The translations under genes were made by a program, and so were the position numbers. Below are positions 46,001-55,500 of a DNA stretch of 64,000 bases, one piece after another. The stretch spans positions 310,001-374,000 of the forward strand of contig JAJAGP010000282.1 in assembly GCA_025084515.1 (NCBI GenBank), in the 5' to 3' direction. Positions within the stretch are counted from its first letter, which is position 1; each line of letters begins with the position of its first letter. This DNA comes from Ancistrus triradiatus. Taxonomy: Eukaryota; Chordata; Actinopteri; Siluriformes; Loricariidae. Below the pieces are notes generated by a model that was not told the origin of the DNA, did no database searches, and saw only the letters and a list, made by a program, of their open reading frames with translations.

Positions 46001-48037
46001 AACAAAGGTTATGTTACAAAGTATTGAGTTTGAACTTTTGTTTTTGACCAAATACTTATTTTCCACCATAATTTACAATTAAATTCTTTAAAAATCCTAC
46101 AATGTGATTTCCTGGATTTATTTCCTCATTTTGTCTCTCATAGTTGAAGTGTACCTGTGATGAAAATTACAGACCTCTCTCATCTTTCTAAGTAGGAGAA
46201 CTTGCACAATCAGTGGCTGACTAAATACTTTTTTACCCCATTGTATGTAATATTTGGATCATTTTCCTCAATAAATAAATGACCCAGTATAATATGTTTG
46301 TCTCATTTGTTTAACTGGGTTCTCTTTATCTACTTTTAGGACTTGTGTGAAAATCTGATGTTTTAGGTCATATTTATGCAGAAATATAGAAAATTCTAAA
46401 GGGTTCACAAACTTAAGCACCACTGTATATACACTCCCATTTACTGATGTAACATAATTTAACACATGTCTAATTTATATTTTCTCCACAAATCCACAAA
46501 ACAGAAAATGGAATTCATGTTCTTTAGAATAAACTTAAGAAACATTATCTATTTGAACTCATGCAGGTGTTTCGAACATTTCGCCGGGTACTGGAGGAGC
46601 AGAAGCGGATCTCAGAGGGCAGGTACAGGGCTCTACTACTGGAGGCCATTCAGGATGCCGTGTATCTCTCGTCTCAAAATCAACAGCTACAAGCTGAAAA
46701 CATGCAACTCCACAAAGGTGACTAGTCCCTGAAATTTCTTGGACCTTATTGAAGGGATATGGCTAAGAATGAAGGAAGTCTGTGCTTGTATGGGATGAGA
46801 TGAATTGTTGCTCCAAATTCAATTTCTATGATCACTCTCATTCATCATTTCATCTCTAGCCATCTCTAGCCATCAGATTACTGCAGGTCTCTTTTTGCAA
46901 GCATTAGCTCTTCATTTCTCCATAAACTTCAGACAGTTCAGAATTTCTCTGCTCATCTTACTCACTCACACCTGGTCACACCAAATATCACCAGTTCTCC
47001 AAAACCTCCATTGACCTCCTATAAGTTTAGCTCTTATACAATGCTCTCAATAGTCTTACTCCTTCCAGTCTACTTGAACTGTTTCAAATGTACAAGTCTA
47101 TACACACTCTAAGCTCTGCTACAACTAGACCACTTACCACACCCTCCAATCTCCGTAACTATGATGACCGAGCTTTCGCCATACTTCCGCCACGCCTCTG
47201 GAACTCTACCAACACAAGTCCAACAGTTAAAATCTCAATCTGCGTTCTAATCGAACCTTAAAACACACCCACTTTCTCTTGCCTACAACCTACCTCTGAT
47301 CTGAATCTATTATAACATGTAATTTTCTCCTCTGTGCTTTTATTCATGACTACGATATTTTTTCCCCCAATATTTAGTTTCCTTCTAAACTGATGTCCCA
47401 AATCCCTGATCCCAGAGATCAACCTTCCTGCATGTCCTTAACAACACAGGCACATGATTTTATAAGTATAAACATCCTTCTGTTTCAGATCAGGAAGTCC
47501 CAATGTTCACTAACATGTAAATTATAGGCTGTAGGAAAAATCATTAATACACATTATTCAACAATTTACTTCTCGTGTGTCGGTAAAACGTGGTTCTTGA
47601 GATTGCAGCCATTTTGAAAAATCAGATCTCTGGTTGCAAACGTCACAACCCCACAAATGATATCAGTGTAAAGGCCACGATGTCCTCTAGATGGCGCATC
47701 GGCTTTTAGCTCTGTAGATTATATGGCTATTGAAATATTCTTTGTGAACTCATGTCCCCCACAGAGGACAAAAATGTATCATCAGGTCTTACTAGGATAT
47801 TAAAAAGTAACTGGCTTATAAAGTACATCTCCACTAAAGATAGACTTCATTAGATAATTTCATAATGTAACATCTTACACATGGTTTCTAATGGTCTCCT
47901 AAACTGAACCTGGATTTTATTATCTCATAGCTTTGGCTGAGATGAAGTCTATGTCTAACCAGACCAACATGAAGGAGTCCCCAAGTTACAAGATGGATGC
48001 TTCAGAGTGTGACTTGGTACCGCGACAAGAAGAGTAG
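37047..48037 (+). CDS. Coiled-coil protein of unknown identity, six coding exons
   Basis: Exons are 37047-37131, 42033-42157, 42683-42808, 44226-44393, 46567-46717 and 47931-48037. All have GT/AG borders and matching phases (1,0,0,0,1), giving 253 residues. The start ATG follows a purine-rich leader and opens with MERAPTDSAEKKKGLQDLL. From about residue 29 to 218 the chain is Glu/Lys/Gln/Leu-rich with heptad-like spacing, for example RRENQQAEAALKSQY in exon 4 and SSQNQQLQAENMQLHK in exon 5. No signal peptide or membrane segment is visible. The tail (220-253) is polar and ends in DLVPRQEE. A long coiled coil of this kind fits cytoskeletal or ciliary/basal-body proteins, but that is inference and I do not recognise the family. 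Introns 1, 3 and 4 carry Tc1 elements, and exon 2 begins just after a truncated Tc1. A further 5' exon cannot be excluded. Confidence 0.8.
37660..38056 (+). mobile_element. Tc1 fragment (family of 32493-34047)
   Basis: Sequence from the left arm into the start of the transposase: KELSMLIKGYKTISKGL, then SNNPQSDRLCT. It stops after the DNA-binding region. It lies in intron 1 of the coiled-coil gene. A second shorter copy of the same fragment is at 38877-39020. Confidence 0.7.
38081..38360 (+). repeat. Local duplication, block C copy 1
   Basis: Starts TTGGTCCTATGCAGGGAAAG and aligns with 39709-40010. Confidence 0.85.
38384..38872 (+). repeat. Local duplication, block A copy 2
   Basis: Duplicate of 35861-36584 without the SINE. 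It joins directly to the second Tc1 fragment copy at 38877, whereas in copy 1 about 1 kb (including exon 1 of the coiled-coil gene) lies between. Confidence 0.9.
38877..39020 (+). mobile_element. Second copy of the Tc1 fragment
   Basis: Matches the second half of 37660-38056, including the downstream non-Tc1 stretch around AATTACAGTGACGTGCATT. The two are therefore duplicates rather than independent insertions. Confidence 0.65.
39259..39453. mobile_element. hAT-type MITE with long inverted repeats
   Basis: Begins CAGTGTTTCTCAATCCTG and ends with the near-perfect inverse (GGATTGAGAAACACTG). Both arms continue into CGCCCCACCGCTCTG-type sequence. The flanks GATTAGAA and GATTAAAA match at 7 of 8 positions. 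195 bp. Confidence 0.8.
39709..40010 (+). repeat. Local duplication, block C copy 2
   Basis: Second copy of block C, with an extra stretch near its 3' end (GCATGCAACAGGTGGG). Order A-B-C is thus kept in both halves of the duplication. Confidence 0.85.
40276..40410 (-). mobile_element. Old SINE fragment
   Basis: Diverged copy recognisable by AACATTTACATTTA and TACAATCTTACAGTCCA. Confidence 0.5.
40663..42010 (+). mobile_element. Tc1-type element truncated next to exon 2 of the coiled-coil gene
   Basis: Starts CAGTAGTTTGAAAAAGTGTT after TA. The plus-strand transposase is broken by stops and shifts but keeps MVWGCFAASGPGRLAVINGT, HDNDPKHTS and WPSQSPDLNPIEMLWHDLK. The 3' terminal repeat is cut off near 42010, about 22 bp before the exon 2 acceptor. 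Confidence 0.85.
42888..42954 (+). mobile_element. Right-end Tc1 fragment
   Basis: Contains AAGGGTTCACAAACTTGAAG and ends in GCACCACTG, the outer end of the family at 9104-9591. Only about 67 bp remain, in intron 3 of the coiled-coil gene. Confidence 0.65.
43004..43175 (-). repeat. Dispersed LINE-tail-type repeat
   Basis: Begins TCAAGTCAAGTCAAATT (inverse of a ...TTTGACTTGA LINE end) and continues with CTCAAAGCAGCTTTGCA and GGCAAGGAAAAACTCCCC. Confidence 0.6.
43250..43468 (-). repeat. Second tRNA-like SINE family
   Basis: On the minus strand it starts GGCACGGTGGCTCAGTGGGT and has the B-box-like GGTTTGATCCC, the classic fish tRNA-like SINE order. Intron 3 of the coiled-coil gene. Confidence 0.65.
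44645..46243 (+). mobile_element. Nearly complete Tc1 element with about 220-bp terminal inverted repeats
   Basis: Ends AGTGGGGTAAAAAAGTATTT and its inverse, flanked by TA. The transposase (about 45010-46025) reads KELSKDTRTKIVDLHQAGKS, then DLQRAGTKVTKATISYTLHK, then DETNIELFGKNSTGRV, with the catalytic region around HDNDPKKHTA. It has stops and frameshifts and is inactive. About 1.6 kb, in intron 4 of the coiled-coil gene. Confidence 0.9.
46246..46433 (+). mobile_element. Right-arm Tc1 fragment (second family)
   Basis: Begins directly after the 44645-46243 element and reads through the right arm (AACTGGGTTCTCTTTATCTA) to AAGCACCACTG. It may be the remnant of an older element into which the other Tc1 inserted; the matching left part is not visible. 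Confidence 0.65.
46870..47300 (+). mobile_element. L2/CR1-type LINE reverse-transcriptase C-terminal relic
   Basis: A plus-strand frame reads TTRPLTTPSNLRNYDDRAFA and ILPPRLWNS, the conserved DRAF...PxLWNSLP end of fish L2-type reverse transcriptases. Stops are present. It lies in intron 5 of the coiled-coil gene. Confidence 0.6.
47684..47698 (+). promoter_or_regulatory. CTCF-like motif in intron 5 of the coiled-coil gene
   Basis: CCTCTAGATGGCGCA matches the CTCF core at all but two of 15 positions. It lies about 230 bp upstream of the last coding exon. Confidence 0.25.
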
Positions 48038-48559
48038 TCATTGTTTTAACCTTGCATATCTTGATCAGAGTTGTGGGGGTCTGGAGATTATCCCAAAATT
48101 CACTGGGCCCAGACGGAAGTGCATCCTGGACGGAACAACAGTCCACCACAGGGGAATGACAGTGGACGCCTTTGGTCAGTCACTTTGGATGATGTCTGTG
48201 TGATGGCATCCGTGCCAGGAATCCTGACCAGGATAACCAAGGTTACAACATGAAACAAAATCAAACCATGTAACACAAAGCACAAGGCTCAGATTGTCAT
48301 GTGACTAAAACAAAAATATTTAAATACAAACGTTCTCATGAACATGTTTTTTATTTAGTTCTATGATTGCATTCATAAGCACTTCCAGTTTCTGTACTTC
48401 ATAACTGTGTTGATTATCGTAACTGAAAACAAACCAAACAGTAAACATTTCCATGGCATTCAGCATTTAGGAGATTATTTTTCCCTATCTATATCAGTAA
48501 AAGCATAACATGCAACAATACAACACACAAAATATTCTAATTCATACACTCAAACATCA

Positions 48560-48800
48560 GTCAAGGACAGTCATTCTGGATGGACTGCCCCAATTTGCAA
48601 TGGTCAACGGACATAAATAAGGAAGTACCATTAAAAAGAAACAGCACACCAATACCCAAGAGCCAGAATTCAGGAACAGTTTCCTTCCCACACTTCCACA
48701 GGTGACCGACAGTCTATGTGATGGAAACTGAAATGAGACTCGTTGGTCCAGATGATCATCTTCCATTGCTCAAGTCCAGTTCTGATACCTGCATGCCCAT
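48560..48800 (-). mobile_element. Weak Tc1-type relic
   Basis: The minus strand reads QWKMIIWTNESHFSFHHID, resembling the Tc1 segment W..V.WSDESRF..F. Other motifs are not recognisable and the borders are unknown. Confidence 0.4.
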
Positions 48801-49068
48801 TGTAGGCACTTTCTATGATGGATATGGGTTAGGAAGGTGATTACTCTGACTGGTCAGCGCCATACTCAGCAGGGGGCACTGTACTGTTTGCTGTGACATA
48901 TTCCTCTAGACTTCAGTAGTTCTTCTGTCTGTTCGGCTCAGACTGGATAACATTTGTTGATTTGGCACACCAGTGATCCTTGGGCTCCATCTCCCTGTCA
49001 CTGGTGGCCTGTTGTTTAGGTTAGTGTTTCGTGAGAAATCATCAGGTGTGCCGTGTAAGATGATCCTG

Positions 49069-49260
49069 ACTGTGTTGGCCTAGCGGTTAAGATACTGGAC
49101 TATGGACCAAAAGGTCCAGGGTTCAAATCCCAGCTCTGCCAAGCTGCCACTGTTGGGTCCTTGAGCAAGGCCCTTAACCCACAATTGCTTGGACTGTAAG
49201 ACTGTATCAGTTGTAAGTCGCTCTGGATAAGGGCGTCTGCTAAATGCTGTAAATGTAAAT
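49069..49260 (+). mobile_element. tRNA-derived SINE
   Basis: One of the best-preserved copies, from the A box at its left end to TGCTGTAAATGTAAAT. Confidence 0.85.
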
Positions 49261-49328
49261 CCTATTTCACTTGATTGGTACTCGAACCGAGTGGCACGTA
49301 GATACAGTGAGAACAATTACATTCTCCT

Positions 49329-49343
49329 CCACTAGAGGGCAGT
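49329..49343 (+). promoter_or_regulatory. CTCF-like motif between the coiled-coil gene and SLC35A4
   Basis: CCACTAGAGGGCAGT matches the 15-position consensus CCASYAGRKGGCRSY at every position. It sits between the convergent 3' ends of the two genes. Confidence 0.4.
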
Positions 49344-50811
49344 AAGATATCAGCTTTGTCTTCAACTAAACAGGCCCAGGTTTCACACTGAGTAAATTGA
49401 GACTAGATGTTCATTATATTTCAATAAATATACCTTTTGTGGTGTACCTTGTGATTTTTCTAATGTGAAATAAGTGCCGTGGCCCAAAAAGGTTGGGAAA
49501 CACTGGTTTAGGAGATGCTCCAACCCAGTCACTTGTCATCAGTCACTCAGGTTTTTACTCCTGAATGATTCTTCCACATCCCAGATGCCAGATAGGAAAA
49601 CTGACTGTTCTCTTACCATCTAATATTTCCCAGAACAATATGATTTTGTTTCACTGTTTAATCTTGAATTTGTGTTCCTTTGAGAAATGATAGATCCACA
49701 TTGAAAGTGTGGAATTAAGTTTATGTCAGACTTCTAAAGATGTAACATTTATATAACGTTAATGGTGTACAAGTAAAGCTGCTATTTATCAGACTGGATC
49801 ATTTGAGGTGCCAACCTCATTACAATTTTTCCGCATTAAAGCCACATAAACAACAACATGCTGTACTATGACTTACACATGCCATAAAATATTGACCATC
49901 AAATATTTTTAACCAAAAATGGCACTTTAGGTTAGTCAGGCTGGGCCAGACAGCAGAGACAAATGCAGATAATGAGCAAACAGAGTTTAGGGAACAAAGG
50001 CTTGTACTTGGTGTAGCCTGAAAGCTCGTGTGTAGAGTTTAAATAAATACCTACCCACTAATAGCTTTGTTGTTTTAGCAATGCTATAATGACCATATAT
50101 AATATATGGACCCAGAAATTTCATCACTCCATAATTATTTCCACTGATCTTCATTCCAATCTTTGTGAGCTTTAGCATATTTTAGCCTTCTCACCCTGTT
50201 CCCCTTCCAAAAAAAGTGGTTTCTTGGGACACCTTTGCATCTTGATGAGGTTGCCAGATGCTCAGATGAAGTGTAAGGGGGGGATCAGACTAAATACCTG
50301 CGACTATAGCCTATAGAAGCTGTTTTTTTAGATTGTTTGTTTTTTAGTTTTTTAATACTGCATATAATCTCAATATGCTGTTTCACCATTGTTCACGTGA
50401 TGTCTCTTTTTTTTAATTATATGCCATTAAAAAAAAAATGCAAACAAAATACTCAAATTTCAAAAACTAATTCACCAAATCAGTAGGGATGTAATGATGC
50501 CTGAGTTCACAATTCAATTTTAAGATTTCTTTTTTTAAGTGTAAATAATGCAAATTATATGTTTTTAAAGAAAAAAAAAAACTTTAGTCCACTGCAATTA
50601 AAATAAATGTAAAATTTTAAATAAAGCACTCTGTTGCAGCTTCACCAGATCCTAAATAACCGAATGAAAAGATTCCTTTTTTATTTCTGAACAATAACAA
50701 TTAAAACAATGTGTACTTTTCTTGTATAACAATTTAAACAAAAAGAATCCTTAGTCTGCTGCAAATAAAAAATAAACAGTTTTAAATACGTATTGGTACA
50801 TGACATATGAT
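49344..50811. other. No gene recognised
   Basis: Intergenic space between the convergent coiled-coil gene and SLC35A4; very AT-rich with homopolymer runs. Confidence 0.5.
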
Positions 50812-50826
50812 TGCGCCCTCTGGTGT
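50812..50826 (-). promoter_or_regulatory. CTCF-like motif downstream of SLC35A4
   Basis: The minus strand reads ACACCAGAGGGCGCA, 13 of 15 positions of the CTCF consensus. It faces the plus-strand motif at 49329, so the pair is convergent. Confidence 0.35.
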
Positions 50827-50955
50827 TCATGCAACTGCATTACATGCCATACTAAATAGAACGCGTGTGACATCGTCAAACCCAAACATTTTTGCCTCAC
50901 CCAATGCATCGTTACACCCCTACAAATCAGCGTGCTCAAAATTGGCATAGGTACT

Positions 50956-50961
50956 TTTATT
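50956..50961 (-). terminator. SLC35A4 poly(A) signal
   Basis: AATAAA on the minus strand, about 255 bp after the SLC35A4 stop. It is the first canonical hexamer I see there and fits a short 3' UTR. Confidence 0.45.
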
Positions 50962-51216
50962 TTGGTGCATCACTAATATAATTACTACTTTAATCGACCT
51001 GTATTTGCTTGACCTTGTTGTCTTTCTCAACCACATTTTTAATAACCTGCTTAAGCAAGTGAACGATCTATAATTAGCAAAGGGACCCTAATATTCCATT
51101 AACTCTTGTCTAGTTCAGTTCTTGTTCTTAAGTATGGTGCAGAAAAACATCCCAAGGGGGTCTGTGCTGTCCCTGGCAATCCAGTCTTTGCTATTTTGAC
51201 GAGACATCTGTCTCAG

Positions 51217-52194
51217 TTACGTGTAATAGAGGTAAACAGCCACTGCAATCATCATCACGGGCAAAAGAAAGAAAGGCGTGAGCTGCAGTCCCAGCATCCC
51301 CCAGGACAGCACGCTGTTCACCAGCATGGCTGAGGAGATGATAAAGAGTCGAGTGATTCCAGTTCCGTGTTTCATGACGATGGACATGAGCAGTCCGTTA
51401 GCCACCTGTCCTGCTATGATGACCCAAACGAGTGCAGAATAGCCTTCTAGAAACGCTTTCTCCGCGCCGCTGCCGGTGAAATGCGACACCAGATTTATCC
51501 AAACGCCGAATACATAGAGGAAGAGATTCTGCAGGCTGAGAGGCAGACGCTGGCTCTTTAAAACTTTCTCGGTGTAGACTGCGGCGAGCCCCGAGACAAA
51601 GCAATAGATGAACATCAGAAGCAAACCCCAAGCAGTGATACGAAGCTTGGGCTTTGAGAGATCTCCTGAATCGGCCAAGCTCTCCAAATCCAAACTGCTG
51701 TAGCTGTGAAACACTCCGGCGCCCACGAGCAAAGCCAGAGCTGCCCACTGAGCGAGCCGGAGCTGTTTTCCCAAGCATGTGGTGTAGAGCAGAGCAGTAG
51801 AAGCGATTTTGAGGTTGCTGAGCACTTGGAATGAGCTGGGGTCCATGTAGGCCTGCATGAACACCACCAGGTTGTTGTTGAAGGCGTAGAGTAAAGCAGG
51901 AACAGCATACGGTGCCGCCATGATCCAGGAGGCAGAAACCCAGAGCGAGCCGATGTTCCCTGATGCCACCAGAGCACCGAGAGAGAGCAGCAGCTTGCTG
52001 AATTCAATCAGAACCACACAGGAGGAAGGGCTGAAGGGAACGCCAGCGTCCGTTTTGGTGAGGCCGATAAGGGGAGCATGAGAGCCATAGATAAAGATCA
52101 AGAGAATTGACAGGACGCCCCAGCAAGCTCTGCGGAGCCACCTTCTAAGAGGGGGGTCCTTTTCACCAGAACTGACACTCTCAATGATGGGCAT
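51217..52194 (-). CDS. slc35a4: SLC35A4, nucleotide-sugar transporter family protein (single coding exon)
   Basis: An intronless 325-residue ORF, close to the roughly 324 residues of mammalian SLC35A4. It is a polytopic membrane protein of the SLC35 nucleotide-sugar transporter family, acting in the Golgi/secretory pathway; its substrate is not settled. About ten hydrophobic segments are visible, at roughly 24-45, 58-78, 92-112, 122-140, 148-165, 186-208, 221-240, 252-272, 280-297 and 303-324. Family motifs include PALLYAFNNNL at 99-109 and SGLAAVYTEKVLK at 201-213. The start has A at -3. The microprotein ORF ends 385 nt upstream in what appears to be the same final exon, so this CDS would be the second cistron. 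A poly(A) signal lies about 255 bp past the stop. No disabling change is seen. Confidence 0.95.
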   Translation of the reverse strand: MPIIESVSSGEKDPPLRRWLRRACWGVLSILLIFIYGSHAPLIGLTKTDAGVPFSPSSCVVLIEFSKLLLSLGALVASGNIGSLWVSASWIMAAPYAVPALLYAFNNNLVVFMQAYMDPSSFQVLSNLKIASTALLYTTCLGKQLRLAQWAALALLVGAGVFHSYSSLDLESLADSGDLSKPKLRITAWGLLLMFIYCFVSGLAAVYTEKVLKSQRLPLSLQNLFLYVFGVWINLVSHFTGSGAEKAFLEGYSALVWVIIAGQVANGLLMSIVMKHGTGITRLFIISSAMLVNSVLSWGMLGLQLTPFFLLPVMMIAVAVYLYYT

Positions 52195-52579
52195 CCTCTA
52201 GGTATGCTACACCACACAGTGATTTGTATTTTTTTTCGTCTTTGCTAGCAGTTGGTACTGATTATTCCTGTAACCGGAGCCATACAGGAGCACAAACCAA
52301 ACATAAAGCTGCACAGCACTAGAATTGTAAGGCAAGATAAAGTGATTGAGCTTCAACACAATCCATCAGCAACAACCACAACACAGTTCAGCTCCACATG
52401 GAAATGGTATGACATAATGGCAGCTGTATGGATACCTCGCTCACCATATTCCACGCACGAAATTGTAAAAAGATGACCTGAATATGAAAAGTCAGCAGCA
52501 GCAACAAAGTCCGATAATCTGCTCTTCTTTAATCGTGACTCATAAGCGTTGCCGTAGGATTATACTGCACTCTGTTTGT

Positions 52580-55500
52580 TTAACTACTGGGACCTTTCTT
52601 CAAAGAGTTCAGATAGTCCTTTATGGTCCTCTCAATGTTGGGCACATCATAGTTCTGTGCCGCATAGATGCCGGTGAGAGTTCCCAATGCCACCCCCAAA
52701 ACGGCTGAGGCACGCAGTTTGGCCACCACATAGCCAGCCAGAAACCCCTTCAGAAAAGGAGAGGCTAACAGTGACCCACCCTGTGAGAGGAAAGAAATCC
52801 AAGTATGTCTGCATTAGTTCAATCGAAGTACAAAGGAAAGGTTTACCGTATTTTTCGGACCACTTAAAATCCTTTAATTTTCTCAAAAATCGACAGTGCG
52901 CCTTAAAATGCGGTGCGCCTAATGTATGAATTAATTCTGGTTGTGCTTTCTGACCTAGAACCGATTGTAGATGGTACACGGCACTCATAAATCTGTCAAA
53001 TGTTTTTAGCACGGCCTTGGTAAGTTTACGAAGCTTACGGCCACCGTAGTGCGCAGCATAGCGGAGTAATACGGTATGTGCTTCAGCATTAGGGTACGTG
53101 CATTCATTCATTTATTTTCGAAGCGGATTTCAAACACAACGCTATCAGTCACGCAGTACAACATGGTCATAGAGCAGCTGTGAGAGAATTCAACATTAAC
53201 GAATCAATGGTACGGAAGTGGAGGAAGCAAGAAGACACCCTGTGCCAGGTAAAGACCAAACTGAGCTTCTGACGGAACTTAAGAGCTTTGTTTCATTTCA
53301 TGTGCCTTATAACCCGGTGCGCTTTATGTATGAAAATAGATCCGTTAGCAGCCGATCATTGATATTGTGTCTTATAACCCGGTGCGCTTTATGGTCCGGA
53401 AAATACGGTAATATGTTTGTCAGTCAAGTCATGTCAGATTCATTTATATAGCACATTATACAATGGAGAATTGTCTCAAAGCAGCTTTACAATTTTAGTT
53501 TATCTTCTAATGTCGAAGGCCAATCCCAAACTGAGCAAGCCTAGAGCAACAGTGGCAAGGAAAAACTTCCTAAACTTTGTAAGGAAGAAATCTTGGGAGG
53601 ACCAAGAGTCAAAAAGAGACCCAACCTCCTTGGGTGGTTTAGATGATAAATGTTAGAATGAAACTAATTTATCTAGTCAAATAGGTCCATAGTAACAGTT
53701 CAAAAACAGAAACTAAATAAAATATTGAACAAAATAACAAAAATATGCATATTGGCATTATTTTTACATTTGCAGTGTTGGACATTTGCAATGTGGTAGC
53801 CTAGTGGTTAAGATACTGGGCTCTGGACCAGAAGGTCCAGAGTTCAAATCCCACCTCTGCCAAGCTGCCACTGTTGGGTCCTTGAGCAAGGCCCTTAATC
53901 TACAATTGCTTGGATTGTAAGATTGTATCACTCTGGATAAGGGCGTCTGCTAAATGCTGTAAATGTAACATGTTATGGTCCCCAAACTTTTTCTACAGTG
54001 CCCCCTTTTAGTAGAATATTTTCAAGCTCTCCCACTCCAACGTACAAGACTACCATGTGTAGATTTTAAGGATCTTTTGGTGTACTTCACTTTGTCAGGC
54101 AGGTCCTATTTAAGTAGGTCACATTGTAATGACTCTTGTACAAGCATAGAAGCTTAAACCTCCTTTGATAATGGTAATTTTGAGCATGAATAAATATGTT
54201 TAATATCAAATCTGGTTGGCTATGTGGATATTATCTTATGAGACCATGACACTACCTGTGGTATCCCAGCTTGCACTTCTTCCTCCACTTTTTTCTGGAT
54301 ATCTGCAAGCCGATCTTTAAGGTGCGCGAGATCCTTCAGCTGATTCAGGGGATCCTGCAAAACAAACACAGTTGACAAGTCTGAAACTGACTTTTTAATC
54401 TTAGCCATGTACAACAGCATATACAGTAAATAACAGCGAGAACAGCATCTTTAATTTATGAAATTCCACAAACCACTTCAAACTAGTGATGCATCTAATT
54501 AAAAATGCTTGGCTGAAATCAACATTTGGTTGACATCACCATAGTCACAATCTTTCTGTGCTACTGTAATCTAAATATAAAGGGTATTTTCTCCCATGGC
54601 GAGAATGCTCTACACTGCTGAATGAAGACTATGGTGACATACTGTCCAGTTATTCTAGCATTTCCTATAAATGGTCTAAACTATTTATAGCTCCACTCAT
54701 CTGTTCCACTCTGACAAGAGGGTGAACAAAATTAGTGAGGGTACTTAGCTTTGATTGGTCCATTTGATAATGACAAGCTCTTATATTGCACCATACATAA
54801 CATACTGCCAGACCAGGCTAAAGAGCTGTGATGTGCAAGTACAGACATAACATACTTTGCCATTTGAGTGGTTTACATCCCATATGGCAAAGTACTCCTG
54901 CGTTTTTGAACAATATCTAGTTTGGATTATAGTTGTGCATTATAAACGTACTCAGGTACAACCAATCACCTTCCCGAGCTGTCATCAACTGTAGTGATTT
55001 TAATTACTTCAGAAATGCCTAGTCCTGCCAAGGATTTCACTATTAGAAATACATGGGCACAGAAAAACACACCATTGCTAGAAATGAGCCATCAAAAGTG
55101 CTCCAGGATACATTTTTGGAAAGGATCATTGAAATGTATGTCATTTAGCAGAAGCTCTTACCCAGAGCGACTTACAATTGATACAGTCTTACAATCCAAA
55201 CAACTGTAGGTTAAGAGCCTTGCTCAAGGACCCAACAGTGGCAGATTTGCAGAGGTGGGATTTGAACTCTGGACTTTCCTGTCCATAGTCCAATGCCTTA
55301 ACCACTAGGCTATCCCTTGGAGTACCACTGACAGCAGTACCGAGAAGTGAAAAGCGTATGGCAACACCATCCTGAACAAATAGAGCGTTCCCTAAAACTA
55401 GATTACCAAGCCAGGGGAATATTGATCAGGGAAGCTACTAAGAGGCCAGTGGAAACTTTGAGGGACATGCAAGTCTTTACGGCTGAGACTGGTCAGACAA

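Noticed and set aside
51398..52007. Additional ORFs of 126 and 130 codons on the minus strand inside SLC35A4
   Set aside because: Shadow frames of the transporter CDS; arginine/serine-rich with no family features.
53218..53451. 77-codon plus-strand ORF
   Set aside because: Made of pogo-like transposon sequence and its GGTGCGCTTTATG terminal blocks, not a gene.
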